From Hoeflea sp. (GTDB lineage Bacteria; Pseudomonadota; Alphaproteobacteria; Rhizobiales; Rhizobiaceae), in contig JAHRFE010000015.1 of assembly GCA_019084245.1 (NCBI GenBank), forward strand, positions 143,139 through 207,138: DNA of 64,000 nt, written 5' to 3'. Positions within the stretch are counted from its first letter, which is position 1. The number at the start of each line of letters is the position of its first letter. The notes under the pieces are model-generated. The model was not told the DNA's origin. It saw only the letters and a list, made by a program, of their open reading frames with translations, and made no database searches. Below, piece after piece: positions 1 to 8,207 of the stretch. The position numbers and the translations under genes are program-made.

Positions 1-18
1 TGGGAATCCGGCAAGGCT

Positions 19-2109
19 TTACCGGTTTTCCTCGTGAAAATGATTGTAGATCAACTCGGCCACCGCCTCCGAGATGCCTTCGACCGTCATCAGGTCATCG
101 ACGCCCGCGCGCGACACAGCCTTGGCGGTGCCGAAATGATGCAGCAGCGCCCGCTTCCGGCTCGGCCCGATTCCGGCGATTTCGTCGAGCGGATTGGCGA
201 CCAGCTCCTTCTTGCGCCGCGCCCGGTGCGTGCCGATGGCGAAGCGGTGCGCCTCGTCGCGCAGGCGCTGGACGAAATACAAGACCGGATCGCGCGGCGG
301 CAGGGTGAAGTCCGGCTTGCCCTCGACAAAGAACCGCTCGCGGCCGGCCTCGCGGTCCATGCCCTTGGCGACGCCGATGGCGGTGATCTTGTCGGCGATC
401 CCGAGTTCCTCGAGAATCGCGCGCACCGCGCTCATCTGCCCTTTGCCGCCATCGATCAGCACCAGGTCCGGCCAGGCCGGCATGCCGGTCTGCTGGACTG
501 CATCCGGGTCATCCGAGGCTTCCTCCGGTTTGACCGGGCCGTCGCCGCCATGCTCCTTGATCAGCCGCGAGAAGCGGCGCTGCATGACTTCGCGCATCAT
601 GCCGAAATCATCGCCCGGGGTGATCTCGGTCGATTTGATGTTGAACTTGCGGTACTGGTTCTTCACGAAGCCTTCGGGCCCCGCGACGATCATCCCGCCC
701 ACCGCATTGGTGCCCATGATGTGGGAGTTGTCGTAGACCTCGATGCGGCGCGGCGGATGCGGCAGGTTGAAGGTCTCGGCCAATCCCTGCAGCAGCCGCG
801 TCTGCGAGGCGGTCTCGGCCAGGTTGCGGCCATGGGCCTCGCGGGCGTTGTTGAGCACCTGGTCGACCAGTTCGCGTTTTTCGCCGCGCTGCGGCACGGT
901 GATCGAGGTCTTGCGCTCCATGCGCACGCCGAGGGCCTCGGCAAGCAGTTCCCGGTCCTCGAAATCATCCGACACCAGGATCATCCGCGGCGTTGGCTTG
1001 TCGTCGTAGAACTGGCCGATGAAGGCGCCCAGAATCTCGCCAGCGGCGAGCGACGGGTCGGCCTTGGGGAAATAGGCGCGGTTGCCCCAGTTCTGCCCGG
1101 TGCGGAAGAAGAACACCTGGATGCAAGCCATGCCGGCATCGTGATGGATGGCGAAGACATCGGCTTCCTCGACCGTGCGCGGATTGATGCCCTGATGGCT
1201 CTGAACATGGCTGAGCGCCGACAGCCGGTCGCGATAGACCGCGGCCCGCTCGAAATCGAGATCCTCGGAGGCCGATTGCATCGCGGTCGACAGCTGCGCC
1301 TTCACCGCCTGGCTGCGCCCGGAGAGGAAATCCTTGGCTTCGCCGACCAGGCGCCCGTAGCCCTCGGCGTCGATCTCGCCGGTGCAGGGGCCGGAACAGC
1401 GCTTGATCTGGTAGAGCAGGCACGGCCGCGTCCGGCTCTCGTAGACGCTGTCGGTGCAGGTCCTGAGCAGGAAAGCACGCTGCAGCGCGTTGATGGTGCG
1501 GCCGACCGCGCCGGCGGAGGCGAAGGGGCCGAAATAGGCGCCCTTGCGCGATCTCGCGCCGCGATGCTTGAAGATTGCAGGCGCCTCGTGGTCGCCGGTG
1601 ATCAGAATATAGGGGAACGACTTGTCGTCGCGCATCAGCACGTTGAAGCGCGGCTTCAGTCGCTTGATGAGATTCGCTTCAAGCAGCAGCGCCTCGGTTT
1701 CGGTCCGCGTGGTGACGAATTCCATGTTCGCCGTCTGGGCGATCATCCGGGTGATGCGGTTGGAATGGCCGCGGCCTTGGGCGTAATTCGTCACGCGCTT
1801 TTTCAGGCTGCGCGCCTTGCCGACATAGAGCACATCGCCGGTGTCGTTCATCATCCGGTAGACGCCCGGCTGATTGGGCAGGTGCCTGACGAAGGCCTGG
1901 ATCACCTCGGCGCCCTTCAGGCCGGGCGTGGCGATCGGGCTTTCGTTCCACTCGATGCCGGCCACATTGGCGACATCGACGGGCAGGGGTGCGTCAGCTG
2001 CTTCCGGCTCGTCCTCGTCGCTGTCGGCTTCCCCATAGATCACGCCGCCATCGGTGGGCGCCGCGGCTTTGAAGGGCTTGGGGACTGTCGGATCGGGCTT
2101 GCGAGTCAT
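19..2109 (-). CDS. uvrC: Excinuclease ABC subunit C
   Basis: UvrC is the nuclease of the UvrABC nucleotide excision repair system and makes the two cuts that flank a bulky DNA lesion. The product is 696 residues, longer than the roughly 610 of E. coli UvrC; the surplus is mostly an acidic N-terminal extension (about residues 20-60). A GIY-YIG domain begins near residue 78 (PGVYRM, then LYVGKA). A UVR helical pair ([14 protein letters not shown]) lies near 283-296. The C-terminal half has the RNase H-like nuclease ([20 protein letters not shown]) and ends in a helix-hairpin-helix segment ([19 protein letters not shown]). The start is an ATG with only a weak AAGAA upstream. The identification rests on full-length domain order and is very secure. 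Confidence 0.98.
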   Translation of the reverse strand: MTRKPDPTVPKPFKAAAPTDGGVIYGEADSDEDEPEAADAPLPVDVANVAGIEWNESPIATPGLKGAEVIQAFVRHLPNQPGVYRMMNDTGDVLYVGKARSLKKRVTNYAQGRGHSNRITRMIAQTANMEFVTTRTETEALLLEANLIKRLKPRFNVLMRDDKSFPYILITGDHEAPAIFKHRGARSRKGAYFGPFASAGAVGRTINALQRAFLLRTCTDSVYESRTRPCLLYQIKRCSGPCTGEIDAEGYGRLVGEAKDFLSGRSQAVKAQLSTAMQSASEDLDFERAAVYRDRLSALSHVQSHQGINPRTVEEADVFAIHHDAGMACIQVFFFRTGQNWGNRAYFPKADPSLAAGEILGAFIGQFYDDKPTPRMILVSDDFEDRELLAEALGVRMERKTSITVPQRGEKRELVDQVLNNAREAHGRNLAETASQTRLLQGLAETFNLPHPPRRIEVYDNSHIMGTNAVGGMIVAGPEGFVKNQYRKFNIKSTEITPGDDFGMMREVMQRRFSRLIKEHGGDGPVKPEEASDDPDAVQQTGMPAWPDLVLIDGGKGQMSAVRAILEELGIADKITAIGVAKGMDREAGRERFFVEGKPDFTLPPRDPVLYFVQRLRDEAHRFAIGTHRARRKKELVANPLDEIAGIGPSRKRALLHHFGTAKAVSRAGVDDLMTVEGISEAVAELIYNHFHEENR

Positions 2110-2225
2110 TGTCTGTTCTTATCAACGTCCGAACGGGCGCGGGCAAGGGCGTGTTTTCGGGTGATCATGTCATCTGGCGTCAGCAGCGCGGTTTATCAAG
2201 CGTGGCGGCCCGCAGCGAAGCGAAG

Positions 2226-2987
2226 CTATTCCCCGACCCCGCTCACATCCGGCGTCTGCCACGCCAGATGCTGGCCGCCGTCGAGCGCGATCATCTGACC
2301 GGTGACCGAGCGGGCCTGATGCAGATAGCGGATGGTGGCGCCGAATTCACTCAGATCTGGCCCGTGACCGAGGGGCACCGCCGCAACCTGCCTTTGGAAG
2401 TCATCGGCGTTCTGCCGCTCATTGGCGAGCGTCGGCCCGGGGCCGATGGCGTTGACCCGGATGCGCGGGGCGAGCGCCTGGGCCATGGTCCTTGTGGCCG
2501 TCCACAGCGCCGATTTCGAGAGCGTGTAGGAGAAGAACCGCGGTGTCAGCCGCCACACCCGCTGGTCGATGATGTTGACAATCAGGCCGTCCCGATCCTC
2601 AGGCAGGCTGGTCGCCATGGCTTCGGCCAGGATCGCGGGCGCCTTCAGGTGAATGGCAAAATGCCGGTCGAACAGCGCCTCGTCAAAGGCGCGGACATGG
2701 TCATCCTGAAACACCGAGGCATTGTTGACGATGATATCGGGCGGCCCCAGTCGGTCCGAGACCTCCTCATGCAGCCGGCGCACCGCCGTGCTGTCTGACA
2801 GATCGGCGAGGAATACCTCGGCGAGGCCGCCCGCGTCCCGGATCGAGGCTGCCACTGCTTCGGCTTCCGCGCCGCTGCGATTGGCGTGGATGGCGACATG
2901 ATAGCCGTGCGCTGCCAAATCCGTCGCTACGGCTTTGCCGATCCGGCGGCCTGCGCCAGTCACCAGAACCGTTCCCTTGTCAGACAT
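2226..2987 (-). CDS. SDR oxidoreductase, pteridine reductase/FolM-like
   Basis: This is a 253-residue NAD(P)H-dependent short-chain dehydrogenase. The Rossmann motif is TGAGRRIGKA (about residues 10-19), and IIVNNAS follows near 86. The catalytic Tyr154 and Lys158 lie in SYTLSK. The residue 13 places before the Tyr, where classical SDRs have Ser, is Asp141. An Asp-x12-Tyr-x3-Lys arrangement is known for pteridine reductase PTR1 and FolM, so reduction of dihydromonapterin or dihydrobiopterin is the best inference; the substrate is not proven. I chose the ATG at 2987, preceded by GGGGAAAAGTTG, over the TTG one codon upstream. It lies 116 bp from uvrC on the same strand. Confidence 0.8.
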   Translation of the reverse strand: MSDKGTVLVTGAGRRIGKAVATDLAAHGYHVAIHANRSGAEAEAVAASIRDAGGLAEVFLADLSDSTAVRRLHEEVSDRLGPPDIIVNNASVFQDDHVRAFDEALFDRHFAIHLKAPAILAEAMATSLPEDRDGLIVNIIDQRVWRLTPRFFSYTLSKSALWTATRTMAQALAPRIRVNAIGPGPTLANERQNADDFQRQVAAVPLGHGPDLSEFGATIRYLHQARSVTGQMIALDGGQHLAWQTPDVSGVGE

Positions 2988-3035
2988 CAACTTTTCCCCG
3001 GCCCGTGCGCGCCAGACTTGCTGGCTGCGGTTTGT

Positions 3036-3974
3036 TTAGAACACCGAGACGATATAGGCCCCAAAGACGGCAAGCATAGCCAGTCCGCCAAGCTTTTTGA
3101 TCGGCAGGTTCCAATGCGCCAGCGCCACCACCAGAAGGCCGGCCGCAAGCATCACCCACATGTCGATCGTCACGATGCGCGGATCCACATCCAGCGGAAT
3201 GACCAGCGCGGTGCCGCCCAGAATCAGACCGATGTTGAAAATGTTCGAACCGACCACATTGCCGATCATCACTGCGCCTGATTTGCGCCATGCGGCCATC
3301 ACCGAGGTCACCAGTTCCGGCAGCGATGTGCCGATGGCGACAATGGTCAGGCCGATCACCGTTTCCGAGGCGCCGAGCATGCGCGCGATCTGCGACGCGC
3401 TGTCGACCGTCAGCCACGCGCCGATCGGCAGGCCGATCAATGCACCAATGATAAAGAGTGCGATTTTCCAGTTTTCATGCGGCACCTCTGCAACTTCATC
3501 ATGATAATCGGGCACACTCGCCAACTGGTGTTTGCGCGCCGCCCTGATCTGCCAGGCCAGATAGCCGGCGATCACGGTCAGCAGGATGGCCCCGTCGATC
3601 CGGTTCAGTGGAGTCAACCACATCATTACCATCAGCATCAGCGTCAGGGCGATCATCACCGCAAGCGACACCCCAAGGCCGTCTTCGCGGCAGTTGATGG
3701 TCATGAACAGCGCCGGCGCGCCGAGCACGAGGAACACATTGGCGATGTTGGAGCCGATGATGTTGCCGACGGCAATACCCGAAACGCCATCGAAGGCGGC
3801 CTGAAGCGAAACGAACATTTCCGGTGCGGAGGTGCCGAAGGCCACGATGGTCAGACCGATGATCAGCGGGTCGATGGAGAGTTTCTCCGCAAGCGCCACG
3901 GCGCCGCGCACCAGATAATCACCTGCAAGGACAAGGACGGTCAGGCCCGCGATCAGGGTCAGAATACTCAACAT
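3036..3974 (-). CDS. CaCA-family Na+/Ca2+ exchanger-like membrane protein
   Basis: This is a 312-residue polytopic inner-membrane protein of the calcium/cation antiporter superfamily (YrbG-like). It shows the internal duplication of the family: each half carries an alpha-repeat, GTSAPEMFVS followed by GNIIGSNIANVFLVLG in the first half and GTSLPELVTS followed by GNVVGSNIFNIGLILG in the second. The acidic Glu in each GTSxPE motif is the conserved cation ligand. About ten hydrophobic segments are visible. The expected role is sodium- or proton-coupled Ca2+ extrusion, but bacterial members are poorly characterised and the ion is an inference. No good ribosome binding site is seen before the ATG. 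It is followed after 48 bp by the pteridine-reductase-like gene on the same strand. Confidence 0.9.
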   Translation of the reverse strand: MLSILTLIAGLTVLVLAGDYLVRGAVALAEKLSIDPLIIGLTIVAFGTSAPEMFVSLQAAFDGVSGIAVGNIIGSNIANVFLVLGAPALFMTINCREDGLGVSLAVMIALTLMLMVMMWLTPLNRIDGAILLTVIAGYLAWQIRAARKHQLASVPDYHDEVAEVPHENWKIALFIIGALIGLPIGAWLTVDSASQIARMLGASETVIGLTIVAIGTSLPELVTSVMAAWRKSGAVMIGNVVGSNIFNIGLILGGTALVIPLDVDPRIVTIDMWVMLAAGLLVVALAHWNLPIKKLGGLAMLAVFGAYIVSVF

Positions 3975-4279
3975 GCCGGGGAATCAACGCTCTCGATTTG
4001 AATTCGGGTCTCTAGCCATATAGGCGGCGCATCCTGCTGCGCAATGGATTGCGCCTGCAAGCAGCTGGCAATCCGGGCATACACGCCTCGCCGGCGGCTT
4101 TGTTGCCATTCAGCAACAGTCGGGTGTGCCTTTGTTCTGCCGCTGTGTTTCCACATTTCGGCTTCGCGGGCGCCGCATTCGATGTCCATCTTGGGTCATG
4201 TCGAAGGCGGGCTTCCCAACCGCCTTGGCGCTTCAGGTCCTCTGTTCTGTGTAGGGCCGGATCAAACAAGGAGAATAAA
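3975..4279. other. Intergenic region between the divergent exchanger and porin genes
   Basis: These 305 bases separate the start of the minus-strand CaCA exchanger from the start of the plus-strand outer membrane protein, so both promoters should lie here. I could not pick out a convincing -35/-10 pair. Open frames crossing the region have no start signal or family resemblance, and one merely extends the porin gene upstream of its signal peptide. The only clear site is the porin ribosome binding site AAGGAG at 4268-4273. Confidence 0.5.
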
Positions 4280-4915
4280 ATGCGTATTCGTAAACTGGCA
4301 CTGCTGGCCGCAGCTCTTTCCATGCCGCTCGCCGGCTCCGTGCTGGCCGCGGACGCGATCATGGAGCAGCCTCCCGAACCTCCAATCGCTGAAGTCCTGC
4401 CGCAAAGCTATATTTGGGCAGGCGGTTACCTCGGCGGTTATGGCGAGTACAAGTGGGGCGAGTTCGACGCGATTCCGGGCAGCGCCGACGGCTTTGGCGG
4501 CGGCTTGTACAGCGGCTACAACTGGCAGTCAGACAATATCGTCTATGGTGTTGAAGCTGACGTGGGTTATTCCTGGGCTGACGGCGCCGCAGCTGGCGTG
4601 GCTGGCGAACAGGGCTTCAACGGCTCGCTCCGGGCGCGTCTGGGTATGGATGTCAATCCGTTCCTGATCTACGCAACCGGCGGTGTCGCTGCCACCAGGG
4701 CTGAGCTCACCAGTGCGGCTGGCTCGGACAACAACACCCACTTCGGTTGGACTGCCGGTGCAGGCGCGGAAGCGTTTGTGACCGAAAAGATCACAACCCG
4801 TCTTGAATACCGTTACACCGACTACCAGTCGAAGAACTACAATCTTGGCGGCACCAATGTGTCGTCAGGCTTCGACGATCACTCGGTTCGTCTCGGTATC
4901 GGCATGAAGTTCTAA
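4280..4915 (+). CDS. Outer membrane beta-barrel protein, Omp25/Omp31 type
   Basis: This is a 211-residue outer membrane protein. It begins with a clear Sec signal peptide (MRIRKLALLAAALSMPLAG, cleavage likely after SVLA). A Pro/Glu-rich linker follows, then alternating polar and aromatic strands typical of an eight-stranded barrel (YIWAGGYLGGYGEY, GGLYSGYNWQ, TTRLEYRYTDY). It ends in a C-terminal Phe (RLGIGMKF), the signal recognised by the BAM machinery. The pattern fits the Omp25/Omp31 and hemin-binding porin-like family common in Rhizobiales. The ATG is supported by AAGGAG seven bases upstream, although the frame stays open to 4049. A strong terminator follows. The exact role is unknown. 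Confidence 0.9.
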   Translation: MRIRKLALLAAALSMPLAGSVLAADAIMEQPPEPPIAEVLPQSYIWAGGYLGGYGEYKWGEFDAIPGSADGFGGGLYSGYNWQSDNIVYGVEADVGYSWADGAAAGVAGEQGFNGSLRARLGMDVNPFLIYATGGVAATRAELTSAAGSDNNTHFGWTAGAGAEAFVTEKITTRLEYRYTDYQSKNYNLGGTNVSSGFDDHSVRLGIGMKF

Positions 4916-4947
4916 TCGCGACTGCGCGATAAAGAGCCGATTGAATG

Positions 4948-4980
4948 AAGAGCCCGGACGGGAAACTGTCCGGGCTCTTT
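4948..4980 (+). terminator. Rho-independent terminator after the outer membrane protein gene
   Basis: A perfect stem pairs AAGAGCCCGGAC with GTCCGGGCTCTT around an 8-base loop, followed by a short T run on the plus strand. The minus strand reads ...AAAGAGCCCGGAC with an A-rich start, so it may also stop dgkA transcription from the other side (dgkA ends at 4986). Confidence 0.85.
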
Positions 4981-4985
4981 GCATT

Positions 4986-5369
4986 TCAGACGGCCCAGCC
5001 CCACAGCGAGGCCAGAACATAGGCTGCCCAGACGCCATTGGCGAGCAACAGGCAGAAAACGGCGAAGGAGCCGAGATCCTTGGCGTGTTCGGCCATTTTG
5101 GAATAATGCGGCGAGGCATGATCGGTGAGCTCTTCGACGGCGGTGTTGAGCGCCTCGATCGAGGCGGTCAGCAGATAAAGCAGAATTGCCCCGACAAAGC
5201 CCCAGATGGGGGCTCCTGCGAAGACAAAGATCCCGATGATCAGGGCGAAGGCCAGTGTCTCATGTTGAAACGCGGTCTCGCGCCAGAGCCGCTTGACGCC
5301 GCCCAAGGAATAGCGGGCGGCGGCAAAGACATGTCCGACGCCTTCCTGCTTCTGCGGACGATCTGTCAC
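4986..5369 (-). CDS. dgkA: Diacylglycerol kinase
   Basis: This is a small integral inner-membrane enzyme of 127 residues that phosphorylates diacylglycerol and so recycles lipid left from membrane-derived oligosaccharide or osmoregulated glucan synthesis. The family signature EALNTAVEELTD, with the catalytic Glu, is present near residues 69-80. Three hydrophobic helices surround it. The start is a GTG whose bases overlap the stop of the upstream glutathione transferase gene (GTGA), implying translational coupling. Length matches the family (about 120). Confidence 0.95.
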   Translation of the reverse strand: MTDRPQKQEGVGHVFAAARYSLGGVKRLWRETAFQHETLAFALIIGIFVFAGAPIWGFVGAILLYLLTASIEALNTAVEELTDHASPHYSKMAEHAKDLGSFAVFCLLLANGVWAAYVLASLWGWAV

Positions 5370-5962
5370 TGCCTGGGTCGCAACGTTTCAAGATCCGGGA
5401 AGCTTGCGGCGAACTTCGCGCTCCAGCGCTTGAGCTTCGGGCGGCCGCGTTCCCACTTGCCGGGGAAACGCAGCGCCAGGTAGCCGGTCAGGGCGGCGAG
5501 CGCCAGATGGCCGCCATTGAGCGCCTTGGTGCTGCGCGGCAGGTTCGCCTCGAGATGGTCGAGCCCGCGCTCCACCTTGGTCCACTGCTTGTCGATCCAT
5601 CCCTGATGCACCTTTTCCTCGGGACGGAAGCGGTGCTCGTACATGATCGCCAGCAGGCAATCGCAGATGCCGTCGCACAGCGCTTCAAGAACCTCGGCTT
5701 CGGTGCGCTTGGCCGCGTTGCGGGGATAGAGCCGCTTGGCTCCGGTGCGGTCAAGGAATTGCATGATCGCGCGGCTGTCATAGACGGCCTGCCCCTCATC
5801 GGTGATCAGGGTCGGGATCTTGCCGAGCGGGTTGTTGTCAATGAGGTTCGCAGGCGCCGCAATGGTGTCGGTGGGCACACCCTCGGCGTCAATGCCGGCG
5901 AACTTCGCGGCCATCCGCACCTTTGCGGAATAGGGCGATGGGGGAGAGTAGAGAATTTTCAT
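5366..5962 (-). CDS. Glutathione S-transferase family protein
   Basis: This is a 198-residue cytoplasmic protein with a thioredoxin-fold N-terminal domain (MKILYSPPSPYSAKVRM, LGKIPTLITDEG, DSRAIMQFLD) and an all-helical C-terminal domain. The segments NPLGKIPTL and YDSRAI correspond to the glutathione-binding cis-Pro and Glu/Asp-Ser motifs of the family. The frame is open 33 bases further upstream, but the family start MKILYS at 5962 is the natural one. It overlaps dgkA by four bases and follows the RNase T2 gene by 39 bp, so the three are probably co-transcribed. The substrate is unknown. Confidence 0.88.
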   Translation of the reverse strand: MKILYSPPSPYSAKVRMAAKFAGIDAEGVPTDTIAAPANLIDNNPLGKIPTLITDEGQAVYDSRAIMQFLDRTGAKRLYPRNAAKRTEAEVLEALCDGICDCLLAIMYEHRFRPEEKVHQGWIDKQWTKVERGLDHLEANLPRSTKALNGGHLALAALTGYLALRFPGKWERGRPKLKRWSAKFAASFPDLETLRPRQ

Positions 5963-6001
5963 CGGTTTTTCTTTCGTTGCGTCGAAAATTGCCAAAGCCG
6001 G

Positions 6002-6712
6002 TCAACCCGGCTCGGGAACTTCCAGGTTGTCGATCCTGCAGCCGTTCCGGTCAACCTCCGGACAGTTGCGGAAGCTGAGCGATGGCGTCAGGCAGATGCG
6101 CACCTCGCGCAACAGTCCGCGCTGGCAGGCAACCGCAATTCCCTCCCGCTCCATCCCGGGATTGGCGGCGATGAATGCATCCTCGGCCTCCAGGGCGTCG
6201 ATCTCGGCGGGCAGGTTTTCAAGGGCGAACGCCGAAGGCACTTGGGTGCGCGCATGGGCGGCGCGCAGCACCCGGAAATAGTCCTGCTGGGAAAGGCCTG
6301 AACACGTGCCGTGCTTGCGCCACTGATGCCCGATCAACCCCATGGACGGCACGATATCCAGGTAATCTCCGCCCAGGTCGGCAGGCACGCGGTCAGGCTG
6401 GCGCGTCGGGCAGAATTCGGGGTAGCCGGTTTCGAATTGCGGCCAGAGGCCGTGCACCACAAAGCCCAGATCGCGGTCCTCTGCGCATTGCCGGCTGTTG
6501 GCGTTGCTGCCTTCAATCTGGCAATAGGCGGGTGACCAGGACAAGGCCAGGACATAGAAGTCAAACCCCTTGCCAAGCGGCAGGTCGGCTGCAACCGCCC
6601 CCTCGTCAACGGGTCCGGCCCGGGCTGCGGGCGATCCATCGTCCGAGCAGGCGGACACGATTGCCAGCACGGCCAATGCCGTCAGCAACCTGTGGGGCAG
6701 AATCCTGAACAC
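6002..6712 (-). CDS. Ribonuclease T2 family protein, probable lipoprotein
   Basis: This is a 236-residue exported RNase of the T2/RNase I family, which cleaves RNA through 2',3'-cyclic phosphates. A hydrophobic N-terminus ends in a lipobox (IVSAC, Cys22), so the enzyme is probably anchored in the periplasm. Both active-site segments are visible: CAS I FVVHGLWPQ (His87) and CAS II HQWRKHGTCSG (residues 129-139, His134). CAS II of the family usually reads HEW or HEF; here the catalytic Glu position is Gln130. Translation probably starts at a GTG. It lies nine bases downstream of a secreted protein of unknown function and upstream of the transferase gene. Confidence 0.9.
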   Translation of the reverse strand: MFRILPHRLLTALAVLAIVSACSDDGSPAARAGPVDEGAVAADLPLGKGFDFYVLALSWSPAYCQIEGSNANSRQCAEDRDLGFVVHGLWPQFETGYPEFCPTRQPDRVPADLGGDYLDIVPSMGLIGHQWRKHGTCSGLSQQDYFRVLRAAHARTQVPSAFALENLPAEIDALEAEDAFIAANPGMEREGIAVACQRGLLREVRICLTPSLSFRNCPEVDRNGCRIDNLEVPEPG

Positions 6713-6721
6713 GCAGCCCGG

Positions 6722-7144
6722 TCAGCGAACCGAGCGGCACCAGGCGCCATGCACCTTGAACGGGTCAAGCCCGGAAATGCAGAATTCGAGGTTGTCGCGA
6801 AGACCGGCGAAGCCCATGCCGCCTTCGATCAGCCACCAGATCCTGCGTTCCTTGCCATCATTCATGTGTGCGGTGCCGTGGCAGTAGAGTCTCGGGATCG
6901 ACCAGTATTCATTTCCATAGCTCACGCGATTGCGCTGGGTGTGCGTGATGCTGTCGATGGCCAGGCCGCGCTTGATCACGTGCGTGTCGGTCCAGACGAA
7001 GCGTTTCTGAATATAGTTGATGACCTGCGGCGCGTCGCAGGACGGAAAAGTTCCCCCGCTGAAGGCCTTGGCAGGGCTTGCAAAGCTCAAAAGCGAGATG
7101 CTGAAGGCCGCTGTGACTGCAAGTATCAAGCTTTTCATGGTCAT
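6722..7144 (-). CDS. Secreted protein of unknown function
   Basis: This is a 140-residue protein with a good Sec signal peptide (MTMKSLILAVTAAFSISLL, cleavage near ASPAKA). The mature part is about 115 residues and contains Cys residues (FPSCDAPQV, LYCHGTAH, FCISGLD, AWCRSVR) that could form disulfides in the periplasm. I recognise the general look of a conserved rhizobial secreted protein, but I know of no assigned function. The ATG at 7144 is preceded by GGAGAACCGGTC; a longer frame starts at 7192 but lacks a ribosome site. It is the first gene of the run that continues into RNase T2, the glutathione transferase and dgkA. Confidence 0.75.
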   Translation of the reverse strand: MTMKSLILAVTAAFSISLLSFASPAKAFSGGTFPSCDAPQVINYIQKRFVWTDTHVIKRGLAIDSITHTQRNRVSYGNEYWSIPRLYCHGTAHMNDGKERRIWWLIEGGMGFAGLRDNLEFCISGLDPFKVHGAWCRSVR

Positions 7145-7270
7145 GACCGGTTCTCCAAACAGGATGCGAGTCACGGTATAAGATGCACCCATGCCATGGG
7201 CAAGGGCGAAGCAGTGCGCAGGCGTCTGATTGCGGCCACGCGCCGCGATGTGAACAGCCCCGCTGAGACC

Positions 7271-8122
7271 TCAGCTCTCGCCCACGAGCATGCGGATGTC
7301 CGGTCCGGCGCCAGGGCCCTGGGCGAGCAGGCGGGCGAGTTCGGGCAGCACGGCCTTCAGCTCGGCTTCCAGCGTGAAGGGCGGGTTGATGATCACCAGC
7401 CCGGAGCCGTTCAGGCCGGGGGCGTTGGTGTTGGCCCGCGCCAGCATCCGCACCGAGAGCGTGCGCGGCCTGTTAAGCGCGATCAGCTTCTTGTCGAAGC
7501 TCGCAAGCGGGCTGTCGGCCTTGATCGGATGCCACAGCACATAGGTCCCTCCAGGAAACCGCCGTGTGGCGCGCGCCAGCCCGTCGATCAGCCGGTCATA
7601 CTCGCCATCCGCCTCAAACGGCGGATCGATCAGCACCAGGCCGCGTTTTTCCTTGGGCGGCAGGTGCCCGCCAAGCGCCAGCCACCCATCGAGTTCGATC
7701 ACCCGAACCTGGAAATCGCCTTCAAAAACGCGCCGGAGTTGCTTGGCGTCATCCGGGTGCAATTCGATCGCCGTCAGCCGGTCCTGCTTGCGCAAGAGCA
7801 GGCGGGTGAGCTGGGGCGACCCGGGATAGTTCTTGATGCCGCCATCGGGATTGAGTGTCTTCACAGTGTCGAGCCATGGCGCAAGAAAGGCTGCGAGGTC
7901 CGGCGACAGCTGTGCCGCCATCACACGGCCCACGCCCTCGCGCCACTCGCCGGTCTTTTGCGCCTCGGCGGAAGAAAGATCATAGGCGCCGATGCCCGCA
8001 TGGGTGTCGATCACCCGGAACGCGGGATCCTTGCGCTTGAGATAGGTGATGATCTGCGCCAGCACCGCGTGCTTGAGCACATCGGCATAATTGCCCGCAT
8101 GGTAGCTGTGACGGTAATTCAT
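7271..8122 (-). CDS. rlmJ: 23S rRNA (adenine(2030)-N6)-methyltransferase
   Basis: RlmJ methylates A2030 of 23S rRNA using S-adenosylmethionine. The 283-residue length matches the family. The diagnostic N-terminus MNYRHSYHAGNYADVLKHAVL is present, as is the N6-adenine methyltransferase catalytic motif DPPFE (in LVLIDPPFE, about residues 164-172). The gene is divergent from the molybdopterin oxidoreductase gene, with 85 bp between the two starts. Confidence 0.95.
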   Translation of the reverse strand: MNYRHSYHAGNYADVLKHAVLAQIITYLKRKDPAFRVIDTHAGIGAYDLSSAEAQKTGEWREGVGRVMAAQLSPDLAAFLAPWLDTVKTLNPDGGIKNYPGSPQLTRLLLRKQDRLTAIELHPDDAKQLRRVFEGDFQVRVIELDGWLALGGHLPPKEKRGLVLIDPPFEADGEYDRLIDGLARATRRFPGGTYVLWHPIKADSPLASFDKKLIALNRPRTLSVRMLARANTNAPGLNGSGLVIINPPFTLEAELKAVLPELARLLAQGPGAGPDIRMLVGES

Positions 8123-8207
8123 CGTCTGAGGTGATGCGTCCCTGATTTGATCTGATGAGCCCGGCGCTGCCGTGGCGCGCGGTTCGATTTTCTCTTATAG
8201 AGAAAGC

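Noticed and set aside
34-2298. A 754-codon plus-strand frame over uvrC
   Set aside because: It is antisense to a full-length, motif-complete uvrC, has no family resemblance and a composition typical of GC-rich shadow frames.
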